A DNA stretch of 64,000 bases from Doris montereyensis (GCA_037039925.1 JAXRKP010001154.1:25001-89000), one strand, 5' to 3'; shown: positions 26,301 through 40,224, counted from the stretch's first letter. Notes: generated from the letters alone by a model not told the origin. A program made the numbers and translations.

Positions 26301-29300
26301 TTTGTTCCGTTCCCTCCCCATCCGTCCAGAACTGAAGCTGAAAGCTGGCTGAAATCAAGGTCCGGAGCCTCAATTTGTGAATTTTTTAGGTTTAACATAG
26401 AACCGGAATATAATAGTACATTTCACGGTGTAAAGTGCCTCTTATGACAATACAGCTGCGTTTGTTGTTCATTCCTTATAGATCTATTCTAATTCTAATG
26501 ATTCTCTGCAGGAGATCTTGATCTACAGTATTAGAACGGATTAGATATCTAGATCTACATTTTAGAATCTAGATAGATCTAGATCTAGTTGTTGGTTGAT
26601 TTTAAGATATTAAATTTAAGGGTAAATAAAGATCTTCTTGAACTGGATATTATCACTTCTTTATCTTGCCTTGTCCATCTTCTAGATTTGAGATTTGGTT
26701 TCCCTCGATTTTTCTGCATTGAAACTCCGACTGGCTTGTTTTCTGTCAACTTAGACTGCTAGAACTAGATTTCATTTCCTCCGAAAAGAAAGCAAAGGTG
26801 AGGAATTATTTAAACGCTCAAGACATCCTCAATTGTGCATTCTTTGTAGGAAAGCAGTGGAAGGATGAACATCGAGGTGTGGCTTGTGTTTTTGCTTGGC
26901 AGCTGTGGATTTTTTAAGCTAAAAAGCCCATTGACAGCAAGATTATTGAGGCAGACACATTCCAAGCTGAAGCTCAAATTACCATATTAAAAAAAAAAAA
27001 AGAAGGTAAAATAGAAACTTCTTTATCTTCATCCATCTTCAGAGAGTTGCCCCCGTCTGCTCCGATGGCTTGTTTTCCCTTCCCTGGTGGCATTATTTCT
27101 GGCCTTTTGGCAAGGATGAGTCTTGTGGCACATGTAATGTTGACAGCAAGATTATTGAGGAGGAGAGCTCTTTGGTGAAGAGGGTGTAACAAGTTGAAGC
27201 GTTGTTCATTCCAACTAAAACGTGGTGGAAAATTGTGGGTTTTCCAGATTGTTCAATTTATCGTTTTTCCTTCCTCAGAAGATATTGTAGCAGAACAAGA
27301 ATTTCTGAGGATCCTATCACTTGATTGTTGTTTAGTTTGTTTTTGTTTTTTGTCTTGTTTCTTGTGCGTATCTTCTATAGATATTTTTTAAAGTTTTGCT
27401 GATAAGTTCATTATTAAATTACAATTAGTCAATGTTACCATTAAAATTTGTTGCAGAACAAGAATTTCTGAGGATCCTATCACTTGATTGTTGTTTAGTT
27501 TGTTTTTGTTTTTTGTTGTCTTTGTTTCTTGTGTCCTCATTCAAAGCATATCTTTGAAAGATACTAAAAAAAATACTTTTGCTGTGAGCATTATGAAATT
27601 ACACTTAATCAACAATAGCACTAACATTTGTGTTTTTAAAATTCCAGGCTGCGTATCAGGCGGGAGAGGAAGAGGTGAGTCTGTCCACCATGGGCCGGTC
27701 CTATCTGCTAGACTTCAACTCTATGCAACAGATTAACGAGGACACCGGCACAGCCAGGCCAGTGGTCAGGAAGTCCAACAACATGATCGCCATCTCCGGC
27801 CACAACGCTGCTCTGGGCGATCAAAGGTAGAGGACTTTTTCTAGACCATTTGGCATTGAGCACCCTATAGCTGTACTCTTCAAATCTCCTGTGGATGGGG
27901 GTGGATGCGGGCACTGCTGATAGCACTTACTTCTTTCCTTTCATTCTTTCATATGTCTTTCATCTTGCTGGTTCCTATCAATTCACCGGGGGACCTGGAT
28001 AGCCCTGAGGAGGCAAGGTGTCAGCCTCTTGACCAATCAGTTCTGGTTTCAAACCCTGACAGTTGAAACCTACCAGGAGGTAGGTGGATCAGGACCTAGT
28101 TTCATCGGGACGGAACAGGGAAAAGGAGGTTTCTTGTGCAGAACATAATGCTCTGTGCACATTGAAGATCCTTTGGCTGTTTTCAGGCAGTCTGGGTAGG
28201 GCAAAAATTAAACATCCCTACCAAAAAGACCCCAGATCACCTTAGTTGTGGACCTGGATAAATCAATTCAAACGAAAACATTTCAATTCACCTGAGATCA
28301 CCAAGCGTGGTGGACGGAGTAAACGTCAATGCGGCAAAAACTCGGAAAACCTCTTCCCTGTTTTCTTACTTCCTCTTAGAAACTCCCTTAATCTCTCCGC
28401 ACTCCCGTACACTCAGCCTACCATTCTCTTTCTTGGGTGTCCGAACCTGGATCTCATGATCCCAAATCTGAGAGACAACTGTTTGGCCACCGGCGCCAAG
28501 TTATATCACAAGTCCTGCATAATAATTGCCATAGTGTTTATAACTTTCATGCATTGATTTATGTGACTTGAGGCTAAAGAAAAGTGATATCATTTCTTTA
28601 ATCTTTGTCCTCAATGGGTTTCACTTTGGTATAGGTTTTTGGTTCTTCTTAACAGTCTGTTTTACTTATCGACCACGTGTGTAAATTGACAAAGTCGGCT
28701 GGCCCACGCTTGCCTCTTCTGTCTCTTTGTTATGTATACCTGTTGCCTTCTGTTTTCAGACACTGAAAAAGGTTTTGTCGTATGGAGGGTGGTTAGCAGG
28801 AGCTACTGGTATCTTCTTCTTCTTCTTCTTCTCCTTTCAATCTTACACGTATATGGTTGTCAGGGGCGCTACTGGTCTTTTTCTTCTTCTTCTCCCTTTC
28901 AATCTTACACGTATATGGTTGTCAAGTGCTACTGGTAGCTTTTTCTTCTTCTTCTCCCTTTCAATCTTACACGTATATGGTTGGCAGGCGCTACTGGTAA
29001 CTTTTTCTTCTTCTTCTCCCTTTCAATCTTACCGTATACGGTTGTCAAACAGCTACTGGTAGCTTTTCTTCTTCTTCTCCCTTTCAATCTTACACGTATA
29101 TGGTTGTCAGGTGCTGTTAGCTTTTCTTCTTCTTCTTCCTTTCAATCTTACCGTTATCTACGGTTGTCAGGCGCTACTGTAGCTTTTTCTTCTTCTTCTC
29201 CTTTCAATCTTCTGCATTATCGGTTGTCAGGCGCTACTGGTAGCTTTTTCTCTCTTTTAATCTTCTCCTTTTAACGTATATGGTTGTCAAGTAGCTACTG

Positions 29301-32300
29301 GTAGCTTCTTCTTCTTCTTCTTCTTCTTCTTCTTCTTCCCTTTCAATCTTACGTATACGGTTGTCAGGCGCTACTGGTAGCTTCTTCTTCTTCTTCTCCC
29401 TTTCAATCTTACAGTATATGGTTGTCAGTAGCTACTGGTAGCTTCTTCTTCTTCTTCTCCTTTCAATCTTACACGTATATGGTTGTCAGGCTACTGGTAG
29501 CTTCTTCTTCTTCTTCTCCCCTTTCAATCTTACGTGCTACGGTTGTCAGGCGCTACTGGTAGCTTCTTCTTCTTCTTCTCCTTTTTCAATCTTATATTAT
29601 CTGATTTCTAATCAGGCAGCTACTGGTAGCTTCTTCTTCTTCTTCTCCTTTCAATCTTCGTATATGGTTGTCAGGTGCTACTGGTAGCTTCTTCTTCTTC
29701 TCCCTTTCAATCTTACCGTATACGGTTGTCAGGCGCTACTGTAGCTTCTTCTTCTTCTTCTTCTCCTTTCAATCTTATACGTATACGGTTGTCAGGAATA
29801 CTGGTATCTTCTTCTTCTCCCTTTCAATCTTATCATTATACGGTTGTCAGGTGCTACTGGTAGCTTCTTCTTCTTCTTCTTCTCCTTTTCAATCTTATGC
29901 GTATACGGTTGTCAGGAGCTACTGGTATCTCTTCTTCTCCTTTCAATCTTATCGACATACGGTTGTCAGGAGCTACTGGTCATCTTCTTCTTCTCCTTTC
30001 AATCTTATACGTATAAGGTTGTCAGGTGCTACTGTAGCTTCTTCTTCTTCTTCTTCTCCCTTTCAATCTTATACGTATACGGTTGTCAGGTGCTACTGGT
30101 AGCTTCTTCTTCTTCTTCTCCCTTTCAATCTTACACGTATACGGTTGTCAGGTGCTACTGGTAGCTTCTTCTTCTTCTTCTTCTCCTTTCAATCTTATAC
30201 GTATACGGTTGTCAGCGCTACTAGTAGCTTCTTCTTCTTCTTCTCCCTTTCAATCTTATACGTATACGGTTGTCAGGCGCTACTGGTAGCTTCTTCTTCT
30301 TCTCTCCCTTTCAATCTTACGTATACGGTTGTCAGTGCTACTAATGCTTCTTCTTCTTCTTCTCCCTTTCAATCTTACACGTATATGGTTGCAGGAGCTG
30401 CTGATGCGCAGGTCTTACTTCTTTGTTTTTACTCTTGTACTTATCTTTTTCTTGCTGTTTCCTCTTATTCACCCTGAGATCCGGCAATGTTGGACAGGGT
30501 AAATGTTAATGGAAAAAAAAACCCCAGAAACAAACGCTGTTGATAGGTTCTACTTCTTTATTTGCGCTTTTCCTCTCAATTCATTCACCCTGGAGATCAC
30601 TGCATATTATATGGTAGAAATGGTAAATTTGCCTGAAATTTTCAATGAAATTTTCAAAACCCCCAAGTCAGTCTTCATCACTGTTTCCTCTTGCCACAAG
30701 TTGTGGGCGGCTGATAGAGTGCTGGTGGGTTCTACTTCTTTCTGTTCCGTCTTTCATTTATTGCCTCCTCTTAATTCACCCTGAGATCACTAAAACCAAG
30801 AAAGTCTGCAAGTGATGGACAGGGAGAAGGTCTTTCACACTATTTAAAAACTCAGAAACAAGATGAGCCATACTTCAAAACTTGCTCTTTTCTCTTCACT
30901 GTCCCTGAGATCACCGCATGTGGTGGATAGGATAGAATTTGTGGATGAATCACTCCAAACCATCTCTCCGTGTAACCATTGAGGACAAAGATATTTTTGG
31001 CTACTTTGAATTATGAGCTACATCACTGTCTCTTGTTGTCACACACAGTTATCTTGCGACTTTTTCCAGCCTCCCAGGCGTCAGACCCCCAACGTAGAGC
31101 GCTGACTCTAGGGCTGAAATTCTCAAGGAAGACAAGGAGCTGGCCACAAACTTTATCCAGACGCTTTTGCCGTGTTGTATGAGGTCTACAGTTCATCTGT
31201 AAGTTTTCAAATGTTTCTCTATGACTACCACAATTTGATGAATGGGTTTCCATGCTGATTTCCTCCTGACCTGGAAATTGATAAATTGGCTCTTTTTGAG
31301 ACACATATAATTGTTTCGTTTTTAAAAAAGTATTCCTTAGTTTTATTCAACTTCTACAATCAATTCATCCGGTGAAGTGACATTGTTACACTGCTTGATT
31401 TGTTACTGCTTGCATTTTGTTCGGTTAAAGCTGCATTTTTATATCCACCTCTTGTCACTTCCATCGTACCAAAGGTATATGCTGCCTCAGCTTGAAATAA
31501 ATGCGGCAATGGAGAAATGATTTACCCACTACATTGTTTTGAGTCATGGCTAGTTTGTGTATAGTTTTGAGTCATGGCTAGTTTGTGTATAGTTTTGAGT
31601 CATGGCTAGTTGTGTATTTGAATCTGTCTTCTATAAACATTGAGTTTTTTTTCTTTTAAGGCGGTTGGCCCAGTGCGACTGGTAGGTCTTGCTTCTTTCC
31701 TTTCATTCTTCCTCTTATCATCATCTAAGCTGTTTCCTCTTTTCTTAATTCACCCTGAGATCACCATATGGTGGAGTGGGTAAATTTTAGGGGAGTCGAA
31801 TGAGTCCTCTGCTTTACATCTGTTTTTCTTCCTTTCCCCACCCATTTTTTTTTTTTGTGGTTCTCAGAGCTCAAGTATACTAGAAAACCAGGAGTTGTAA
31901 TACAAGGACAAAAATGAGGATTCTGTTTGAATTTTTAATCTGAGCGCCCCTCGTAGCCACCATTTCATTGTGTTGTCTTTTGTTTGTTTATTTGTTGTTT
32001 GGTTGACTTTTCAGATGTAGCTTTTTGGTTCATGTCAAGTTATGGTTGCGTTGTGGCGAACCCAGTAGTGTTGTGTCATAGGCCATGTCTGTGTGGTTTA
32101 TCATGATAAAACAAAGTGGGTGGTAAACAAAGTGGTTGGTTGGCAGATAAAGGTTGGGTCATTTAAACAAAGTGGTTGGTTGGCAGATAAGGTTGGGTCA
32201 TGTAAACAAAGTGTGTGGTTGGCAGATAAAGGTTGGGTCATGTAAACAAAGTGTGTGGTTGGCAGATAAAGGTTGGGTCATGTAAACAAAGTGGGTGGTT

Positions 32301-35300
32301 GGCAGATAAAGGTTGGGTCATGTAAACAAAGTGGGTGGTTGGCAGATAAAGGTTGAGTCATGTAAACAAAGTGGGTGGTTGGCAGATAAAGGTTGAGTCA
32401 TGTAAACAAAGTGGGTGGTTGGCAGATAAAGGTTGAGTCATGTAAACAAAGTGGGTGGTTGGCAGATAAAAGGTTGAGTCATGTAAACAAAGTGGGTGGT
32501 TGGCAGATAAAGGTTAGTCATGTAAACAAAGTGAGTGGTTGGCAGATAAAGTTGGGTGGTTGTAAATAAAGTGGGTGGTTGGCAGATAAACAAAGTCATA
32601 GTAATTAAAGTGGGTGGTTGGCAGATAAAGGTTGGGTCATGTAAACAAAGTGGGTGGTAAACAAAGTGGGTGGTTGGCAGATAAAGGGTTGTAAACATGT
32701 AAACAAAGTGGGTGGTTGGCAGATAAAGGTTGTATCATGTAAACAAAGTGGGTGGTTAGCAGATAAGGGTTGTATCATGTAAACAAAGTGGGTGGTTGGC
32801 AGATAAAGGTTTATCATGTAAACAAAGTGGGTGGTTGGCAGATAAAGGTTGTAGTCATGTAAACAAAGTGGGTGGTTGGCAGATAAAGGTTGTATCATGT
32901 AAACAAAGTGGGTGGTTGACAGATAAAGGTTGTATCATGTAAACAAAGTGGGTGGTTGGCAGATAAGGTTGTAGTCATGTAAACAAAGTGGGTGGTTGGC
33001 AGATAAAGGTTGTATCATGTAAACAAAGTGGGTGGTTGGCAGATAAGGTTGTATCATGTAAACAAAGTGGGTGGTTAGCAGATAAGGTTGTATCATGTAA
33101 ACAAAGTGGGTGGTTGGCAGATAAAGGTTGTATCATGTAAACAAAGTGGGTGGTTGGCAGATAAAGGTTGTATCATGTAAACAAAGTGGGTGGTTGGCAG
33201 ATAAAGGTTGTATCATGTAAACAAAGTGGGTGGTTGGCAGATAAAGGTTGGGTCATGTAAACAAAGTGGGTGGTTGGCAGATAAAGGTTGTATCATGTAA
33301 ACAAAGTGGGTGGTTGGCAGATAAAGGATTGGGTCATGTAAACAAAGTGGGTGGTTGGCAGATAAATGTTTTGGGTCATGTAAACAAAGTGGGTGGTTGG
33401 CAGATAAAGGTTGTATCATGTAAACAAAGTGGTTGGTTGGCAGATAAAGGTTGTATCATGTAAACAAAGTGGTTGGTTGGCAGATAAAGGTTGTATCATG
33501 TAAACAAAGTGGGTGGTTGGCAGATAAACGTTGTATCATGTAAACAAAGTGGGTGGTTGGCAGATAAACCATTTAGAGTGGGTGGTTGGTGGATAAGGTT
33601 GGGTCATTTTAACAGAGTGGGTGGTTGGCGGGCACTGCTGATAGGTCCTTTCCTTTCACTTCTCTTTAATCTTGGTGTTTCCTCCTAGTTGACTCTGAGA
33701 TCACCACAATGGTGGACAGGAGTAAATTCTAGTCCAGCGCACAAATTCAAAAAAAAATCTCCATCAAATCGTTGTGCTGTTGGGTTGTTTGTGTATAGAC
33801 CGATGCCCCTGATTTCCCTTCCCTGTATGATGTTTTTAACCTGGTTGACTTATTTTTTCTGCTCTCCAGGCCGGGCCCAACATCATACAAGTGCCTTCAA
33901 ACCATCCTGAGAATGATTTTCTCAGCCCAGACCTGCTGAGAAGTGTTTTGCATAATCAGCCAGTCTCAAGGTTGGTAGCTGCTTGCTAGACAGCTGTGCT
34001 AACTACCATGGTTCCAGTGCTATACATATGTGTATATATACAGTTGCTTTATGGCAGTGATTCTTAGCCTTAATGGAGATACTGAACCCCGCAAGTTTCA
34101 CACGTTCATTCACCGAACCCTTCGTAATTTGAAAAAATTGCAGACACACACACACATACACACAGTGTTTGTTTCGTCTTCTTTTCACCCTGACGTCACC
34201 GCATCCGGTGGATGGGGTAAATTTCAATAACACACAATGCGTTGTTTTGTATGTGGGTGTGGTGGGTGGTTGGTTGGCATTACTGTCCTACTCTTCTTCT
34301 TTTCTCTCATTTTTTCACTCATGCTTCATCTTGCTGCTTCTTCAGTCACCCTGAGATCCCTGTCTATGGTGGACAGGGTAAACTCAAAAGCGAAACACAC
34401 TAAAAAAATTCTAAAAGTGGGCTTGCGTATTTGTTGTTTCAGTCACATTGCTGGCATGCTGGGATCCCCTGACTTGAAGGTGATTGTGGGAGCCGTGCAG
34501 ATGGCCAACATTCTCATGCAGAAGCTGCCAGACGTGTATGGCATCTTCTTCAGGCGCGAAGGTAAGTTATGCTCCTCTTCTTTTTCACATGCTGTTTTAT
34601 TTGCCTTGGTCAGCTTTCTAAGTGACTCTGTATTCCAGAAGCAACGTGTCGGCCACTTAACCAAACAGTAGTGGGTTCGAGCCCCACACCAACAGTTGAA
34701 TTTTTTTTATCGAGTTTCTTTTACCAAAATCTAAACCCATCCCTAGTCCAGGTAGGTGGTTGTACACCCTAGTCCATCGGAGACGGACAATAAAAATGAG
34801 GTCCCATGTGCAGATCACAGCACTGTGCACGTTAAAGATCCTTGACTGTTTAAGGGCAGTCCGGGCACACAAAAAAAATCCTACCAAAAACCCTGAGATC
34901 ACCTTAGTTGTGGATGTGGGTAAATGAAATCAAAATAAATCAGTTTTCTATTGCACTAAGAGATTGACTCACTTCACCATAACCCTGACGTTATGGGTTT
35001 GGCCCCGATACGCTTCAGCAATAATGCCAAATGATATAAAGAAATGGTATTGCAATAGGACGACAACTGATCAAGGAATATGAAATGAGAACGAGAAGCC
35101 TCATAGATATGAACGAGACAGGAAGATGACATTTTTGGGGACATAACCGCTTTTCTTCAGCTACAAGAAGACAAAGAAACCATGACGGCTCAAACCTGGT
35201 ATCCTTCGTTTCTTCATCTTTTCTTTCAACTTTTGATGCTACGTTTGCGTTGTCGTGCGTCATTGAACAAATCACTTAAATGGTGCCTTGGTTTTTTTTT

Positions 35301-38300
35301 CCTGCTTCTCCAGGTGTGACGCACCAGGTTCAGAAGTTAGCCAACCAGGAGGTCCTACCAGACTCTCCATCCAAAACAGCGAGCTCTCCGAGTCCCCTCC
35401 CAGGTCACGGGGTCGGCATCAGATGCGACCTGTTCCATCCCCACCCGCAGTCTGGCCCGCAGTGAAATATCGGAATCCCAGGACGGGGAGGACTTTTCGG
35501 GCCAGTGGCGTGGCCCCACCCCTTGAGGAACCCTGTGCCTCGTCTGCTCAAATGTATGTACTTTTACTTTTTTTTTTTTGTCCTTTTTGTCTTTTTCAAG
35601 TCTTTTCGTGTGATTTTTATCGGTTTTCTTAGTTCAAAGAGGTTATGTTTTGTTGCTTTTTGAGGTGTTTTTTTTTTCCATACGCTATTGCTAATCTCAC
35701 TCTGTTTTCCAAAGAAAGAAAAACGTTTTTTTAATTCAGCAAGTGTAAACAACAAAAGAAAAGAAAAAAGTTTAAGTATCTATTCCCACCTATATGAGCA
35801 CAGGGCATGTCTGGCAAATCATTGTACTCTACAGCTCAAAATGTCAATTAGAGAATGCTGTGTTTCCCTTTGGGCTCTTTTTTTCCTCCATTTTTTGTTG
35901 TGTTGCTAGTATAATAATCTATCTACATTAAATACTTTTCAGTGGTGAATGGATTTAATTTCCGTGTCACTGTTATTGAAAACATGTAACACTATTTTTG
36001 GGGTCCCCTTGTCTTCTCATCATGAAACAGTGGCTGGCTGGTGGGTCGTCTTGCTATTTCTCTTAGCTCAGCCCGAGATCATGGGCCAATTGGAAGTAAG
36101 GTTCCTTCAAGGCATTTATGGCCCATAGAGCCTGAGCTTATCTCAGTTTCTATAGCATGAAGTGGACCAGGTGATAATAATCACTCCCTGAACAGTCTTG
36201 TCGCAGGGTTTTACTCCCAAACTGTTGTTGGTACCCATTTGCACCTGGGCCGCATGGGGAAAATGCGTGTTAGCTGTTTTCCCCAAGGAACACAGCATCA
36301 GACCTAGCATTGCTATGATTTGAACCCAGGACCTTGTGATCTCGTTTCCGGCAATAGTTACCGAAGCCACACAGTCAATTGTGGTTGGGGTAAATTCAAG
36401 TGAAACAAACAAACAACCAAACACTATTAAAATATGAGATACTAGGCTATGGAGATAACATTTGAAAGTTTAACCCCCCCCCCCCCCCCCATGTTTTATT
36501 TCACCCCCAATTTACTTATTTTTTACTTATTTCGGAAAAGGAAACTGAGTGATGTGCTGAAGCGCAAGCGCCCGCCACGCCGAGGTCCATCCAAGAAAGG
36601 AAGCAAATCGGAGGATGGAGTGTTGCCCGAGACGCCACCCAAGGGCGTGGGCCTGTTGTTGGGTCGCAACTCCAGTAGAGGCAAAGCCGCTTCTGGTAAG
36701 AAATCATGTATGTGTAGCAAAAGTTTATGACCGTTTTCTTCCTCTGTTTTTTTCTTTCTATTTACAGAATTGGAGAAAATATATAAAAGGTTGATTTATT
36801 TTCTTGTCTTTATTCAAAGACAAATTTGAGACATTTTGAAGATTGGGTGGGTGTGGAGGGGGGGGGGGACGCAGTAGCAGCGACAGCTGAGAAGAGCAAG
36901 GGGAGGGAGAAGAGGAGATATTCCAAATGTTGATCAAAGACGCTTATCTTCATTGTGGTTTTACTGATCTGTTGAATTGAATGTCTTCTTGTATGAAAAG
37001 TCAGGAGAAATAAACTTGTTATATGAAAATCAGAAATTGAACACGTATGAAAAATCAGGAGAATTGAACACGTATGAAAAATCAGGAGAATTGAACACGT
37101 ATGAAAAATCTTGAGAATGCATGTTTTTACCTACTGGAAAAGGGCCTGTTTGAAACGCTTTGTTTTGCAATTTCTGCCTGCCATCTCACAAGTTTCACAG
37201 TTCATTGAATTTATTATATTGTACTCAAATGTTGTTCTTCTTAGGAGAAAAGAAGAAATTATGGGGTTATTGTTTTCTTTGTCTTCTTTACCTTCAGGCA
37301 AAGATGCACGGTCAAGCTCTTCAGGGTCAAAAATTCCTTTCCTGACCAACCTCAACCCAAGAACCTGGGGCAGAATGGGCGCCTCAGCAGAGGCAGGCTA
37401 CCATGAAAGTAAATACTTTAAGCAGTGATATTTCTCTGGTTTAGGTTTTGAAGGACAGATTTGTGATACATACATCTTGGTTTTAATAGAACTATTTGGC
37501 ATAAAGCCTTTTTTTGTTTTTAGCGCACAAATAGTAATTGTGAAATTTATTGTCTTTTGAAATGTATGCATATATCTATGTTAAAAGAATGTGAGTTTTG
37601 TGTGGGGGTGTGTGTAAGTGTGTGTTATGAACATGCACCATGATGTAATTTCTTTATGGAAAAATAATGATGTCTCATTCCTTATCGGACCTCTTTAGTA
37701 ACAGTTGGGGACTAAGTGCTTTACTATACAACAAACGGATTTTATCTTCGTTTTTGTTTTCTTCTTTGTGTAGGAAATGTTGTCACACAAACATATGCCT
37801 GAGCCTTCAGTGGTCAACAAGGAAAAAGTCCGGGGAGTGGATCAAGACGCAATGTAAGTCATTTGTAACTGTGCCTTGTTCTCTCATGTAAGTAACCCCC
37901 CTCTCCCCCCCCAGCCATTTAAAGATTTGGCGGGGGCTTGTGGTAGGACCTACTTTATTTCCTTTCACTCTTTCACTTTCGTTTCATCTTGATTATTCCT
38001 CGTAATTCACCCTGAGGTCATGGTATATAGTGGACCTGATATAATTTCAATGAAACAAAACAAGTCATATCTAGTTAGCTGTGGCTTACGATAAATGTTC
38101 TTCACATACACCACATACCTCTGTGATTCCAGTGTGCGGTTGGTAGGTGGTACTGATAGATTATACTTCTTTCCTTTCATCTAAGTAATTCACCCTGAGA
38201 TCATGGCATATAGTGGACAGGTTAAATTTCAAGGAATGGTAGAATCAATCAACTGTGATTCCACTAAGGGCTTTTGTCATACAATTGTCGGTGGTCACTA

Positions 38301-40193
38301 ATGGTAGCTCTTTTCTTTTCTGTTACTTTTCACGTGTCTTTCATCTTACTGTTTCCTTTCAATTCACCGAGATCACCGCACATGGTAGAGTGGTCAATTG
38401 CAATGTAACAAACCGCCTGGTTGTCGTCTAGTGATGCATTTGATACTCAAACCTTCGACGTCTCTTGTATAAAAGTGAAAAATAATTATTTGTGTTTTCT
38501 TGTTTGTCTATTTTCACAGGTAATGCTTTCATGGACAAATATTTCTCTGCCGACGTCAATGGCGAACTCATCCTGCTCTGGACACACTGAAGAGATTGTG
38601 TTCCACAGTCAAATGTCTTTCTCTTCAGGTCGCTTAGTCCAGAGCGTTGCTGACATATATTCTGATGATATGTCTAGTCACTCATACATGCCAAGTCATG
38701 TTCAGATATAAAATGTGATTCTAATATATTTTTCCAGATGTACACAGAAATAATGTACACTGAAAGATTTGTGCAATGTAAGAGAGGAGGAAAAGGTAGT
38801 TTGTAGGCCCTTATTCTTGCCTTTCAATCTTTTTTTTCTCTTAATTTACCTTAAGATCATCGTATATGGTGAATGGGGTAAACTGCAATGAAACAAACAA
38901 AAAAAACCTCATCTTCTCTTCCGTGTGGGTATACAATAATTTCCGTATTTTTAAATATAAGTATTGGTTCAGATTTTATTGGCCAATGTTCTTAACGTCA
39001 AACGTTGCTTTTATTTTTTACCGCTCTCTCAGGGTGACAGTGGCCTAGACTGCCTCCAGGAGCTTTGCTCCATCATGTGCGACAGTGACATCTCCCCCCT
39101 TTGAAGTCATTCACAGCGGCCTGATCACCCGGCTGTTGGAATACCTCACCTCCATGGCTGGGGATGCCGGCCGTGACATCCGCATTCGCAGGTTCCTGCA
39201 CGTCTTCCTCAATTGTCCCGTGAGTTGTTTTTTAAAGTTTTTTATTTTAAAAAAGTTATTTTTATATTATTTACTGTTGTGTGTTAGTAAATTACGGGCG
39301 GTCAGCTGAGATTTCTCCTCCTTTTTGTATAAAAAAAAAGGCAATACAGTAATGTTCAGAGGTTGTGTCGCTGATTGTGAAAAATGGAATATTGTCATAT
39401 AGGACATAGGGATACGACAGGTTTGGGCTCATTTGTCGTCTTGTGTGAGATGAAAGTACAGGTTGTAAAGTGTTGATTCTGTAACTGCTACTGTTTTAGT
39501 TAATTTTTGCTGAGATTTTCTCATAACTGCCAACCAGTAGGGGAAAATCGGGTATTTGTGTAGGTTTTTACGTTTGGGATCCTCCTTTCCTTGATTTAAT
39601 AATATTATTATTATTATTATTTCATTCCTTAATTCCCCTCCTCCTCACCTACATTTGTCTTCTGTTTATCTTTCCAGGCATCACTCACGTTGATGCTTGT
39701 ATAACATCGTGTAGATATTACTTATTTGTTGTCATGACAACGGTTTGTGCTGTAAATGTCACACGTCTGTTCTGTCATTGGTGGAATTGTCCCTTTATCG
39801 TTGTTTAGCATTTGGGAGTGGGTGGTTGGCGGGTGCTTTTCGTAGGTCCCACTTCTTTCCTTTGACTCTTTTGCTTGTTGTCCTTCGTCTAGCGGTTTCT
39901 TGACTCACCCTGAGACAACCGCATATATGGTGGATGGAGGAACAATGAAACAAAAATATGTGAAAATTGCCCTTGAAAAATATGTGAAAATTGCATTGCT
40001 TTTAGAATGTGATGTACGTATGTCATGATTTAATCGTATAATGTTGTCACAAGGCCTAATTATTTATAATCCATCTATTTTGTAAAGCGCTTCTTAGCAG
40101 CTTTTGGTGGTAGTTAGCGCTACATAAATAATAATTATTATGATTATTAATATTATTATTATTATTATTATTATAATAATTATTATGATTATT

Positions 40194-40224
<31 letters not shown>

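Larger units (their letters stand above)
25490..27190 (+). pseudogene. TRIP12: Duplicated, degenerate TRIP12 exons (ELYE motif and WWE first half)
   Basis: QELYEI appears after a splice-like CAG at 25502 and again at about 25809 (preceded by a TAG at 25806-25808). GLFS-type sequence appears near 26750 and 27062. The WWE motif IDSKIIE appears near 26922, preceded by QWKDEHRG at 26857, and VDSKIIE near 27135, preceded by DES and LWHM pieces. Vertebrate TRIP12 has these once, in this order. Neither WWE copy is followed by a normal GT donor. Intronic flanks are also repeated (ATGAAATTATTT, TCATTGATGTAATGA, GTTGGTTGATTTTAA), so this is local segmental duplication. Which copies, if any, are spliced cannot be told here. 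Confidence 0.65.

Noticed and set aside
28785..30395. Intronic array as part of the TRIP12 coding sequence
   Set aside because: It is low-complexity, has mixed frames, and TRIP12 exons continue normally on both sides.
34443..34664. Minus-strand frame over a TRIP12 exon
   Set aside because: It is the reverse shadow of the clean, highly conserved exon on the plus strand.
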